Below, one piece after another: positions 26,256 to 34,899 of a stretch of DNA of 58,506 bases. The translations under genes and the position numbers were made by a program. How positions within the stretch are numbered: position 1 is the stretch's first letter; each line of letters starts with the position of its first letter. The notes below the pieces were generated by a model. That model made no database searches. It had not been told where the DNA came from and saw nothing but the letters and a program-made list of their open reading frames with translations. The DNA comes from Chitinophagaceae bacterium UBA2791. GTDB taxonomy: Bacteria; Bacteroidota; Bacteroidia; Chitinophagales; Chitinophagaceae. Location: contig DEHV01000068.1 of the NCBI GenBank assembly GCA_002352105.1, positions 1-58,506 on the forward strand, written 5' to 3'.

Positions 26256-27521
26256 TTGACATTTGAACAATTGAATTTGTCAATGCCCATTCTAAAGGCA
26301 TTGCAAGATGAAGGATATATGCATCCTACCCCTATTCAGGAACAGTCTATTCCCCACGTATTGGCGCAGCGGGATCTCCTCGGTTGCGCGCAGACAGGAA
26401 CAGGTAAAACGGCTGCATTTGCCATCCCTATCCTACAGTTGCTTTCCGACCGGAAAGCCTCAGGCAATAGTAAACCCGGCGTTATCAAAGCCCTGGTACT
26501 CACGCCTACCCGCGAATTAGCAATACAGATCGAGGAGAGCTTCAAAGCGTATGGAAAATATACCGATCTGAAGAAGCTGGTCATTTTTGGCGGCGTTCCC
26601 CAACATGCGCAGACCATCGCGCTTCGACGCGGAGTCGATATACTGGTAGCGACGCCAGGCAGACTGCTGGACCTGATTAACCAGCAGCTGATCAGCCTGC
26701 AAAACATTGAGATCTTTGTATTGGACGAAGCCGACAGGATGCTGGATATGGGTTTTGTGCACGACGTTAAAAAAGTCATTGCCCGCCTGCCGCAGAAAAG
26801 GCAGACCCTGTTTTTTTCAGCTACCATGCCTAAAGAGATCCAGCAGTTGGCCGGCTCCATCCTTACCAACCCGGCCAGGGTGGAAGTCACCCCTGTATCG
26901 TCCACTGCCGACACCATCCGGCAATCGGTATATTTTGTAGAGAAAAAGGACAAACACGCCCTGCTGGTCCACCTGTTAAAGGACGAATCCATCAATACGG
27001 CGCTTGTCTTTACGCGTACCAAACATGGGGCGGACAAGGTAGCCAAGTTGCTTTATCGTGCAGGAATAGGCGCAGAAGCGATTCACGGCAACAAATCACA
27101 GAACCAGCGTCAGCGCGCGCTGCAAAATTTCAAACAGCAGCGCACCCGCGTGCTGGTGGCCACGGATATCGCTGCCAGGGGAATTGACGTAAACGAGCTT
27201 TCACATGTGATCAACTTTGAATTGCCCAATGTTCCCGAGACCTATGTTCACCGCATAGGCCGCACCGGGAGGGCAGGCGCCAGCGGCATAGCCTTCTCCT
27301 TCTGCGATACGGAAGAAAAAGAATACCTGAAAGACATTCATAAACTGATTGCGCGGACCATTCCCGTGGTGACGGAACATCCCTTTCATGCCGCCCCTGG
27401 CGCCGCGCCGGCCAGGCCGCCGGTAAGCATTCAGCGGCATCGGAGGGAAGGAGCAATGCAGCCCGCGGAAAGAAGCCGCCGGCCCCAAAGAAACTATCGT
27501 CAGCCTGTAAGAAATCACTAA
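26256..27521 (+). CDS. DEAD-box ATP-dependent RNA helicase (RhlE-like)
   Basis: A helicase of about 421 residues that unwinds structured RNA with ATP. All motifs are present in order: Q motif (PTPIQEQSIP), I (AQTGTGKTAAF), Ia (PTRELAIQI), II (VLDEADRMLDMGF), III (FFSATMP), IV (ALVFTRTKHGA), V (ATDIAARGID) and VI (HRIGRTGRAG). The C-terminal tail is short and basic, RhlE-like. No ATG precedes the conserved start region; the family N-terminus LTFEQLNLSMPILKAL fits a TTG start at 26256. A further TTG at 26205 and an ATG at 26283 are less likely. Confidence 0.92.
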   Translation: MTFEQLNLSMPILKALQDEGYMHPTPIQEQSIPHVLAQRDLLGCAQTGTGKTAAFAIPILQLLSDRKASGNSKPGVIKALVLTPTRELAIQIEESFKAYGKYTDLKKLVIFGGVPQHAQTIALRRGVDILVATPGRLLDLINQQLISLQNIEIFVLDEADRMLDMGFVHDVKKVIARLPQKRQTLFFSATMPKEIQQLAGSILTNPARVEVTPVSSTADTIRQSVYFVEKKDKHALLVHLLKDESINTALVFTRTKHGADKVAKLLYRAGIGAEAIHGNKSQNQRQRALQNFKQQRTRVLVATDIAARGIDVNELSHVINFELPNVPETYVHRIGRTGRAGASGIAFSFCDTEEKEYLKDIHKLIARTIPVVTEHPFHAAPGAAPARPPVSIQRHRREGAMQPAERSRRPQRNYRQPVRNH

Positions 27522-27754
27522 GGGATCATTTTATCCCGCATGCAGATCGACCCCATCTCCCGAACCGGCAGGGGCCGGGAAGGCAAAACGGAAAGAACAT
27601 GATCGATCCCGAAAGGTTCATCAGCCCGCAGAGAATCGCTAAGGAACATAGTCGTATCGGGAAGGAGGGGCAAGATCTTCCTCATTTTTCAGCTCCGGAA
27701 TAATCAGGCCGGAACGGCAGGTAAGGTTTTTGCATAGGTGTTCCAAAACCCTAT

Positions 27755-27928
27755 ATGATAAAAAATCAACTTCCCGTTTTGGCCTTAGTTATGCTCAGCA
27801 GCTTTCTGTTCAGCGCATGCGAAGTAGTGGGCGGCATTTTTAAAACAGGCATGTGGTCGGGCATACTCATCGTTGCGCTGGTATTTGTTCTTGTTTTTTG
27901 GCTGATCGCCCGGTCGCGAAAAAAGTAG
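27755..27928 (+). CDS. small lipoprotein-like membrane protein
   Basis: A 57-residue ORF: a signal with a lipobox-like Cys (VMLSSFLFSAC at about 12-22), then EVVGGIFKTGMWSGI and a hydrophobic helix (LIVALVFVLVFWLI) ending in ARSRKK. The CEVxGGIFKxGMW pattern recurs in small Bacteroidota proteins as I recall them. Function unknown. It is short but has an ATG, a coherent hydrophobic profile and a conserved-looking core. The flanking 27522-27754 has only weak hairpins (for example GGGAT-CATTTT-ATCCC just after the helicase stop). Confidence 0.65.
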   Translation: MIKNQLPVLALVMLSSFLFSACEVVGGIFKTGMWSGILIVALVFVLVFWLIARSRKK

Positions 27929-28010
27929 TTATTGCAGCATGCGAAAATAAAAAGCGCGCTCCTGCCTTGTCCGCCTGTTGCGAGGTAAATAAGCAATAGG
28001 CGCCGGTATT

Positions 28011-28523
28011 TTAAAAGCTGAATCCCAGCGACAGGCTTCCATAAGCCTGAAGCTTAGGTTCCATCTTCCAGAAATTATCCGATGGAGGATCGCAGAATAC
28101 AGACGGGCCGGCATTGGCTTTAAAGAAAAGCCCCCCGCTCGTACGCTGGTAACGGTATCCTATATTCGGTATAAAATACAGGTATAGATCCGACTGGCTT
28201 TTTTTATCCTCTGCCGTGATTGTATAGATATAAGGGATCAACATTCCTCCGAATTCGAAGTGATGATCGCCCTTGCCGGTAAAAGCGGAGAGGCCCAAAG
28301 GCGCGGAAACATCATTCTTGTTTACCGCAAAACCAACCTGAAAAGCATAGGACAATTTCTTACCAACATGAAAAACCCTATCGTAATTCAACGAATAAGG
28401 AGAAGCCTGGGAAGAAAGCTGCGCATAAAACGTGTTCCTGGCCGGGCTGGTTTCCTGGCCATAACCCTTCAATACAGGCAAAACAAAGAGAAAGACAAAA
28501 CAAATAGCGTATAAATTCCTCAT
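28011..28523 (-). CDS. secreted beta-rich protein, probable outer membrane protein
   Basis: A 170-residue protein with a signal peptide (MRNLYAICFVFLFVLPVLKG, cleavage near GYGQ) and alternating aromatic/hydrophobic strands ending in Phe (LQAYGSLSLGFSF), the usual sign of an outer membrane beta-barrel. YDRVFHVGKKLSYAFQVGFA and GYRYQRTSGGLFFKANAGPS are barrel-like stretches. No specific family recognised. Confidence 0.6.
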   Translation of the reverse strand: MRNLYAICFVFLFVLPVLKGYGQETSPARNTFYAQLSSQASPYSLNYDRVFHVGKKLSYAFQVGFAVNKNDVSAPLGLSAFTGKGDHHFEFGGMLIPYIYTITAEDKKSQSDLYLYFIPNIGYRYQRTSGGLFFKANAGPSVFCDPPSDNFWKMEPKLQAYGSLSLGFSF

Positions 28524-28768
28524 AATAAAGCTTTAGTCCATGAACTCCTCCATGGAAGATTAAACGGGCAGGTCCCTTTCACAACAATCAACGGTACAGA
28601 AGTTAAAGAGGAGCGGTAAAAGCTTTGTGAAGGATATCGAACTTACAAAATGATCCGGTACGGTAATTGCAAATTGTATACCAAAACAAAAATCTCTGCG
28701 CAAGATAAGACCTCCCGACGAAATATAGGCGAAAAAAATACAACAGCGTAAATTACGCTAAAACAGCC

Positions 28769-29140
28769 ATGGAAAAACAGATAAAAAAAACGGTTTTACT
28801 GGGAGCTTCGGACAATCCAGCGCGATACAGCTATCTCGCCATCAACCAACTTCGCGCAAAGAACCATCCGGTAGAAGCCATCGGAAGAAAAAAAGCGACC
28901 GTGGCCGATATAGCCATTGGCACAGAGAAGAAACCGGTGGAAAATGTCGATACGGTGACCCTGTACCTCAACCCGGCCCATCAACAGGAATATTACGACT
29001 ATATCCTCTCGCTTAAACCCAAAAGGATCATTTTCAACCCGGGAACAGAGAACGGAGAACTCGCCGCCCTTGCCGAGAAAAACGGCATACAGGCGGTAGA
29101 AGCCTGCACCTTAGTATTGTTGGGCACAGGTCAATATTAA
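28769..29140 (+). CDS. CoA-binding domain protein
   Basis: A 123-residue single-domain protein of the CoA_binding_2 family (Rossmann fold related to succinyl-CoA synthetase alpha N-terminus). It has VLLGASDNPARYSYLAINQL, the central VDTVTLYLNPAHQQEYYDYI, RIIFNPGTENGEL and a C-terminal VEACTLVLL. Length matches stand-alone members. The role is not established; homologues bind CoA in vitro. Single gene; no close neighbours on this strand. Confidence 0.85.
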   Translation: MEKQIKKTVLLGASDNPARYSYLAINQLRAKNHPVEAIGRKKATVADIAIGTEKKPVENVDTVTLYLNPAHQQEYYDYILSLKPKRIIFNPGTENGELAALAEKNGIQAVEACTLVLLGTGQY

Positions 29141-29393
29141 TGCTGAAGCACAACCTGGCGACCTGCTTATTCAAAGAATAGCTGGCGGCAAATTATCCGG
29201 ATTTTTCCGTCCGGGCTCCATGCTTTTTTCATCCCTGAACGGCGCGGTATGCTTATTGTATATACAGGTTAAATCCAATCTTCCTCAGGATACCGCCTGG
29301 GTTAATCACCGAATTAGTATAGCGCGTTACCAATAAATTTCTGAAACTCATTTTAGCAAGCTAAAAAGGGATTTTTTGCTTAAACGCTGATCC

Positions 29394-29858
29394 ATGAAAT
29401 GCAACTGCATCCTGCTATCCGGCCTGTTATGCCTGCTGCCCTGCGCGGTAGCATGGGCCCAGCAAACCCGGTTACCCCTTCATCAAAAGAAGACAGACAA
29501 ACCCCTGCTGTTTGCCGCTCTTCCGGAAAGGTTCGAATGCGACGCGGCTGAGATATCCGCGCTCTTTTCCCGGGAAATCAACGAGCGTTTTTCAACGTCG
29601 TTATCCGACCGGCTCCTGCTGGAAGGTTTGGTTATCGATAAGATGCTCGACAATCGCGGGGTCCTCTCCGTTAACATCAGGTTGCAGAACTACGATAACG
29701 CGTTGTTCAACCTGACGCTTAGGCTGCAGGCCAATAATACGGCAAGCATCCAGGGAAGAATATTGCATCCACGGTATGGCGATGCGCTGATGCTTACCAA
29801 AGAAAACAATACATTTTATTTATACAAACGCGATCAACGGTTAGTAATGCCCGAATAA
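29394..29858 (+). CDS. secreted protein of unknown function
   Basis: A 154-residue protein with a signal peptide (MKCNCILLSGLLCLLPCAVA, cleavage near AWAQ). The remainder is soluble and mixed alpha/beta, with FECDAAEISALFSREINERF and strands near the C-terminus. No family recognised. It sits 11 bp before the metalloprotease gene on the same strand, suggesting co-transcription, possibly as a partner of that enzyme. Confidence 0.65.
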   Translation: MKCNCILLSGLLCLLPCAVAWAQQTRLPLHQKKTDKPLLFAALPERFECDAAEISALFSREINERFSTSLSDRLLLEGLVIDKMLDNRGVLSVNIRLQNYDNALFNLTLRLQANNTASIQGRILHPRYGDALMLTKENNTFYLYKRDQRLVMPE

Positions 29859-29869
29859 CCCGATATCAG

Positions 29870-31630
29870 ATGAAAAGCGTCGCCCAGATACAGCCCCACG
29901 AATTTATACCGGTCTTGCCCGGACAATTTTCCCGGCTTCGCAAAAACAGGGGCGGAAAGTTGACCTCCCGGCATCCAAAAGTCTATCCCCCTATTATATC
30001 TACCATATCTAACCGAATATTAAGATTCGGCCTAAAAAAGATATTCCTGGCTTTTATATATGCCGTTTGGTTATTACCCTGCCTGGCTAACGGGCAGCCT
30101 GCTTCGATCAGCGGCCTGAGCAATGGACGGCCCACTGTATACCTCGATTTTGACGGCCATTTTGTCCGGGGCACTTCCTGGAACTGGGACAGCGCCATTC
30201 ACGCGGCGCCGAGCGGACTGTCGCAGGCTGCTATCGACGAAATATTGAACCGGGTGACGGAAGACTACCGCATTTTCGAGATCGATATTGTCATCGACTC
30301 TATCATCTACGAGAACGCTCCCCTGGAAAAACGATTGCGCGTTATCATCACTCCTACGCACAACTGGTATGGCAACGCCGGAGGCGTAGCTTTTGTGGGC
30401 TCCTTTATCTGGGGCGATGATACGCCTGCCTGGGTATTCAACACGCTCCTGGAAAATAACCCCAAATACATAGCAGAATCCATCTCCCATGAAATCGGTC
30501 ATACGCTGGGATTGCAACACCAGAGCAAGTACAACAACAATAATTGCCAGCTGATAGCCGAATACTACGAAGGCGGGGGCTCGGGCGAAGTCGGATGGGC
30601 GCCTATCATGGGCGCCAGCTACTATAAAAACCTCTCCGTTTGGCATTATGGGACCAGTATTGAAGGCTGTTCAGTGATCCAGAACGATATAGCGATCATT
30701 ACCCAGGGCGCGCATGGGTTGAAGATGCGTAGCGACGATCATGGCAATACGGCGCAGGACGCCACGCCGCTTGCCCTTTATAGCTCCCTGATACAGTCCT
30801 CAGGGATCATCAATAATGCGGCCGACCGCGATGTATTCAGCTTCAATATTCAAAGCCCGTCCACGCTTCATATTCAGGCTATCCCCTATCATGTTGCTGA
30901 TAATAATTCCGGCGCCAACCTCGACATTAAACTGAGCCTCGTAAAAAACGGAACCGATACCCTCGATCATTATAATCCTCCGCAATTTTTGAGCGCGGCG
31001 ATAGACACCAACCTGGCCGCAGGCTCGTACCTGCTGGTAGTGGATGGCGTAGGAAACAATTACATAACCGACTATGGGATCGTCGGTTATTACACGTTGC
31101 AGGGATCGCTTTCCATAACGTTGCCGGTCACCCGCCTGATACTCACGGGAGAGACCGTAAACAACGAACACCAGCTGAAATGGAGTTTCATGGCCGATGA
31201 GCCCGTTAAGGAAGCCGCAATAGAGATCTCTCATGATGGTATTGTATTTACCCAACTTACCGCCATGCATCCTGCAGTCGCCAGCTTTACAAACCAGGTC
31301 GCCGCCGGGGACAGCGGCAACAGGTATTACCGCGTTAAACTCATTACGCTCAATGGGGAAAGGGCGTACTACTCAAACATCATTTCCTTGCAGCATCGCC
31401 CGGGAGCAGACATCTCCTTATCAGGCAATATCATCGATCAAACCATCAGGTTAAATGTCCGCGTACCCTCCGCCTACCGGCTATCGGACGCATCCGGGCG
31501 CCTCCTGGCGCAGGGAACCCTCGTCCCTGGCTTTCACCATCTTCCTGTACATACGGCTCAAAAAGGCTTGCTATTCCTGAAGATATTCAATAGTAAAGAC
31601 CAGCAGGTATTTAAGCTCGTCAAACAGTAA
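29870..31630 (+). CDS. secreted zinc metalloprotease with T9SS-type C-terminal tail
   Basis: A 586-residue protein. The zinc site HEIGHTLGLQH (about 207-217) is the metzincin HExxHxxGxxH motif, preceded by VYLDFDGHFVRGTSWNWD typical of a Bacteroidota protease group. A domain with DDHGNTAQDATPL and DRDVFSF (about 290-410) resembles the pre-peptidase C-terminal domain. The last 75 residues (YRLSDASGRLLAQGTLVPG to LFLKIFNSKDQQVFKLVKQ) match the type A sorting tail recognised by the type IX secretion system. The signal helix is far inside (about 54-76); the 50 preceding residues are unusual and a later non-ATG start (for example TTG at about residue 31) is possible. PorT, a T9SS part, is encoded nearby. 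Confidence 0.82.
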   Translation: MKSVAQIQPHEFIPVLPGQFSRLRKNRGGKLTSRHPKVYPPIISTISNRILRFGLKKIFLAFIYAVWLLPCLANGQPASISGLSNGRPTVYLDFDGHFVRGTSWNWDSAIHAAPSGLSQAAIDEILNRVTEDYRIFEIDIVIDSIIYENAPLEKRLRVIITPTHNWYGNAGGVAFVGSFIWGDDTPAWVFNTLLENNPKYIAESISHEIGHTLGLQHQSKYNNNNCQLIAEYYEGGGSGEVGWAPIMGASYYKNLSVWHYGTSIEGCSVIQNDIAIITQGAHGLKMRSDDHGNTAQDATPLALYSSLIQSSGIINNAADRDVFSFNIQSPSTLHIQAIPYHVADNNSGANLDIKLSLVKNGTDTLDHYNPPQFLSAAIDTNLAAGSYLLVVDGVGNNYITDYGIVGYYTLQGSLSITLPVTRLILTGETVNNEHQLKWSFMADEPVKEAAIEISHDGIVFTQLTAMHPAVASFTNQVAAGDSGNRYYRVKLITLNGERAYYSNIISLQHRPGADISLSGNIIDQTIRLNVRVPSAYRLSDASGRLLAQGTLVPGFHHLPVHTAQKGLLFLKIFNSKDQQVFKLVKQ

Positions 31631-31710
31631 CGGCCTGCCCCAGCCGGCGATAATGATTTCTTCATTTTGCCGCGACGGGTTTTTTTGGTACATTAGGAAA
31701 ACCAATTTAT

Positions 31711-32184
31711 ATGAAATGGAGAAGGTTTAATGGCGACCCCATCGACCTGCCTATAGCAGACGCCGTGGAAAAAGCAATAAAAAGAGAAACAGCCAACGGA
31801 TTCCATTTGAAAGTATGTATCGGCACCGACTCCCAGGTAAAAGGCGCCGAAACTGAATTTGCTACCGTTATTGTTTTTTTACGGGAAGGGCATGGCGGGT
31901 TCATGTTCATTCATAACGAGAAGGACAAACGCAGCTATACCATCAAGGAGAGGATGCTGGTGGAAGTAGCAAAAAGTATTGAGATTGCCTATGAGCTTTG
32001 CAACCTGTTTACAAAATACAATGTAGACATGGAAGTGCATGCCGATATCAATACGAATCCGCATTTCAAAAGCAACGACGCCCTGAAAGAAGCAATGGGC
32101 TATATCCTGGGAATGGGATTTGCATTTAAGGCAAAACCGGAAGCTTTTGCCAGCAGCAGTTGCGCCAACAAAATAGTGAACTGA
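31711..32184 (+). CDS. RNase H-like YkuK family protein (DUF458)
   Basis: A 157-residue protein resembling Bacillus YkuK, a DUF458 member with predicted RNase H-like fold. Supportive stretches: VCIGTDSQVKG (an early acidic residue), ATVIVFLREGHGGFMF, IKERMLVEVAKSIEIA, MEVHADINTNPHFKSND and the closing GFAFKAKPEAFASSSCANKI. Activity unproven. It is convergent with engB, 20 bp apart. Confidence 0.8.
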   Translation: MKWRRFNGDPIDLPIADAVEKAIKRETANGFHLKVCIGTDSQVKGAETEFATVIVFLREGHGGFMFIHNEKDKRSYTIKERMLVEVAKSIEIAYELCNLFTKYNVDMEVHADINTNPHFKSNDALKEAMGYILGMGFAFKAKPEAFASSSCANKIVN

Positions 32185-32204
32185 GCGGCAGCGCCAACCC
32201 CGGC

Positions 32205-32816
32205 TCAGGGATCGGGCTCCAGGTATTCGTTTGTATGTTCTTCTATGAAATCAAGTATTTTATCCCGCCCCATCTTTTTCACCGCGCTGGTGACGAAATG
32301 AGGGGGAAGAAACTGCCATGTTTTTCGCATAGCGTCAAGGAATGAGCGGATATTGGCGCTCACTACTTTTTGCTTTTCCTTATCGGCCTTTGTAAATACC
32401 AGGCAGAAAGGGACCTCCCACTTGCCCAACTGGTCCACGAATTCAAGATCTATTTTCTGAGCGGTATGCCGACTGTCCAGCAGCACAAAAACATTTACGA
32501 GATTTTCTCTTTTGCGCAGATAATTTTCAATCATCTGACCCCAGCGATTGCGCGCGTTATGCGACACTTTGGCAAATCCATATCCCGGCAGGTCTACCAG
32601 GTACCATTCTTTATTGACGATAAAATGATTGATCATTTGCGTTTTGCCCGGCGTTGCCGAGGTCTTGGCCAGCTTCCGGTTATCGCACAGCATGTTGATA
32701 AGGGATGATTTCCCTACATTGCTTCTCCCGATAAATGCATACTCCGGCTTATCCGGCGCGGGACATTTGGTAAAATCGGGACTGCTAATGACATATTCGG
32801 CCGATTTAATAAGCAT
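32205..32816 (-). CDS. engB: ribosome biogenesis GTPase YsxC/EngB
   Basis: GTPase needed for late assembly of the 50S subunit. 203 residues. G1 is FIGRSNVGKSSLI (about 28-40), G2 in TSATPGKTQ, G3 DLPGYGFAK, G4 FTKAD and G5 VTSAVKKMG, all in the expected spacing. Divergent from ubiE with a 41-bp gap that must hold both promoters. Confidence 0.95.
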   Translation of the reverse strand: MLIKSAEYVISSPDFTKCPAPDKPEYAFIGRSNVGKSSLINMLCDNRKLAKTSATPGKTQMINHFIVNKEWYLVDLPGYGFAKVSHNARNRWGQMIENYLRKRENLVNVFVLLDSRHTAQKIDLEFVDQLGKWEVPFCLVFTKADKEKQKVVSANIRSFLDAMRKTWQFLPPHFVTSAVKKMGRDKILDFIEEHTNEYLEPDP

Positions 32817-32843
32817 AGCAGGAAATTTAGCAGAATTTTCTGG

Positions 32844-32851
32844 TAATTTTG
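32844..32851 (+). promoter_or_regulatory. -7-like box immediately upstream of ubiE
   Basis: TAATTTTG fits TAnnTTTG and ends 6 bases before the ATG at 32858. If used, the transcript would start at or near the start codon (leaderless). Weak on its own. Confidence 0.3.
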
Positions 32852-32857
32852 CGATCC

Positions 32858-33628
32858 ATGCCTACATATTCACACGACAATATTGTTCCATTTAAAGGTT
32901 CAGCGCAAACAAAAAAACAACAGGTGGAGGGAATGTTCGACAAGATCGCCTTCCGCTACGATTTTCTTAACCGCTTTCTATCCGGCGGCATTGATGTTTA
33001 CTGGAGAAAACTCCTGATAAAAGAACTCGTCCCGGGCAAACCAAAAGATATACTGGATATAGCCACGGGCACCGGCGATGTAGCAATCATGGCCTATAAG
33101 CGATTGCGCCCCTGCAAGATCACCGGCATAGATATTTCAAACGGGATGCTGGAACTGGGCCGTAAAAAAATTGCCAAATACAGCCTGCAGGATCATATCC
33201 GCCTTTACCAGGGCGATAGCGAGGCCATTCAGTTTCCCGACAGTTCTTTCGACGCCGTGACGGTCGCTTTTGGCGTCAGGAATTTTGAAAACCTCGAAAA
33301 AGGCCTTGCAGAGATGTACCGCGTGCTCCGGCCCGGCGGAACGCTGGCCATCCTGGAATTTTCCCAACCCAAAAACAAACTCTTCAGGCCGTTCTACAAT
33401 ATGTACATGAAGGTCGTCGCCAATCGCATCAGCGCTTTTTTTGGCAGCAACCGGGCGGCTTACGAATACCTGCACGCTTCTGTTGAGGCCTTCCCCGAAG
33501 GAAAAACCCTGCAGAGAATTATAAAACAGACCGGTTTTGAAAATGCATTTTTCAGGAGACTGACCCTGGGCATATGCACCATTTATTGCGGGAAAAAACA
33601 AGCGGCAGCGAGGGAAAAAGACGTTTAG
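32858..33628 (+). CDS. ubiE: menaquinone C-methyltransferase UbiE/MenG
   Basis: SAM-dependent methyltransferase converting demethylmenaquinone to menaquinone, the quinone expected in this phylum. Starting at the ATG at 32858 the product is 256 residues; the frame is open to a TTG at 32849, which is less likely. Motifs: VEGMFDKIAFRYDFLNRFLS, SAM loop DIATGTGDVA, VAFGVRNFENLEKGLAEMYR and LRPGGTLAILEFSQP. In related genomes it often precedes porT, as here. Confidence 0.95.
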   Translation: MPTYSHDNIVPFKGSAQTKKQQVEGMFDKIAFRYDFLNRFLSGGIDVYWRKLLIKELVPGKPKDILDIATGTGDVAIMAYKRLRPCKITGIDISNGMLELGRKKIAKYSLQDHIRLYQGDSEAIQFPDSSFDAVTVAFGVRNFENLEKGLAEMYRVLRPGGTLAILEFSQPKNKLFRPFYNMYMKVVANRISAFFGSNRAAYEYLHASVEAFPEGKTLQRIIKQTGFENAFFRRLTLGICTIYCGKKQAAAREKDV

Positions 33629-33975
33629 CGGGCCGCTGATCCTACTTGTCATAGCCAAACGATAAAAAGCCGGCATACCGGCCCGCGCCGAAGCGCGCGA
33701 TAATCCTATTTTACCCTAACCAAACCCGCCCGGCCGCCAATATTTGTATTGTTTTAACTTTCTTCCCTGTTCCGCCCGGGGCAGGATAAAAATAGTTTTC
33801 ATAAGTTTACCGCTTACAGAGATGTTATAATATGGTCCGCCGGCAATTATTTTTACATTTAGCCGTTATCCAAAATGGTTTAAACCAGTAGTTTTTACGA
33901 TGTTGAACGCCAATGTACAATTCCTGCAATCCCTTTTTCGTATCTAAACTATAAGTTATTGGGTCATATCTACTT
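33629..33975. other. intergenic region between ubiE and porT
   Basis: About 350 bp with GC-rich imperfect repeats just after ubiE (GCGGGCCG near 33628 can pair with CGGCCCGC near 33680) and no T run. The rest is plain; no gene, tRNA or convincing promoter seen. Confidence 0.4.
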
Positions 33976-34731
33976 ATGTATTTATCAGGTTTATGGAGGC
34001 TTAAAAAGCAAAGTGTAAAAGGGATCCTTCTCGGGGCGCTTATTTCCGGTCTGCTGATCTCTTCCGAAAAGGTATCTGCCCAGGCGGAACTGAACCTTCC
34101 CAACCATGACGATAAAAAATTTTATATCGGCATCGGAATAATGTACAATAAATCGAGGTTTCAGCTAAGTCATCATTCCCGGTTCTTACAAAGCGATACG
34201 GTCATGCTCGCCAGCCCCGAAAACGCCGGTGGTTTCGGGCTATCCGGAATGAATAATTTTGTGCTCTCCCCCCGGTTCTCCGTGAGGGCCAGTATGCAGT
34301 TTATGCTGTCTTCAAAAAATCTTACCTATAACCTTACCTACCCCGATGGAAGAAAGGAGGAACAGCCGGTGACAAGTAAAAAGGTCGAGTCCATCTCCTT
34401 TGGCGTCCCGGTACATCTAAAATTCCGGTCGGACCGCATCGAGAATTTCCGCGTATATATGTTCGGCGGCGGTAAAATAGAATATGACCTGGCTTCAAAC
34501 GCCCGCGCCAAAAAAGCCGAGGAACTGGTGAAGCTGAAGAAATTCGATATGAGCCTTGAAGGCGGGATCGGTTTTAATTTCTATTTCCCAGTATTTATCC
34601 TCTCCCCGGAAATAAAGATCAGCCAGGGATTGATCAATAGCCATAGCCGCGACGAAAACCTCAAGTTCTCCAATGTTATCGACAAGCTGAATTCCAGGAT
34701 GATCGTTTTCTCCCTGATCTTTGAAGGATAA
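33976..34731 (+). CDS. porT: type IX secretion/gliding protein PorT
   Basis: A 251-residue outer-membrane beta-barrel protein of the PorT/SprT group required for type IX secretion. Signal segment about 13-36 (GILLGALISGLLISSEKVSA-QAE); mature start ELNLPNHDDKKFYIGIGIMY is characteristic, as are VPVHLKFRSDRIENFRVYMF-GG, SPEIKISQGLIN and the ending VIDKLNSRMIVFSLIFEG. Position after ubiE agrees with the usual order in the phylum. Together with the T9SS tail on the protease at 29870 this indicates a working T9SS encoded elsewhere. Confidence 0.85.
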   Translation: MYLSGLWRLKKQSVKGILLGALISGLLISSEKVSAQAELNLPNHDDKKFYIGIGIMYNKSRFQLSHHSRFLQSDTVMLASPENAGGFGLSGMNNFVLSPRFSVRASMQFMLSSKNLTYNLTYPDGRKEEQPVTSKKVESISFGVPVHLKFRSDRIENFRVYMFGGGKIEYDLASNARAKKAEELVKLKKFDMSLEGGIGFNFYFPVFILSPEIKISQGLINSHSRDENLKFSNVIDKLNSRMIVFSLIFEG

Positions 34732-34842
34732 AGACCGACAACCTGTTTTCCTCTGCCGGAAAAGCGCGAGAGAAAGCCTCAAAAATAAAACGGAGCGCTT
34801 GAGCATCGCTTAAACGAAAGCTTTCCCACCAGCCGCCCGAAT

Positions 34843-34877
34843 AAAAAGAGGCCGTATCGATCTTCTGATACAGCCTC
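34843..34877 (-). terminator. intrinsic terminator for the gene at 34900-35625
   Basis: On the minus strand GAGGC-T-GTATC pairs with GATAC-G-GCCTC (one G-T wobble) around an 8-base loop, then TTTTTATT follows. It lies 23 bases after the stop of the minus-strand gene and faces porT. Confidence 0.75.
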
Positions 34878-34899
34878 ACGATGATCTGATTCCGCCCGC

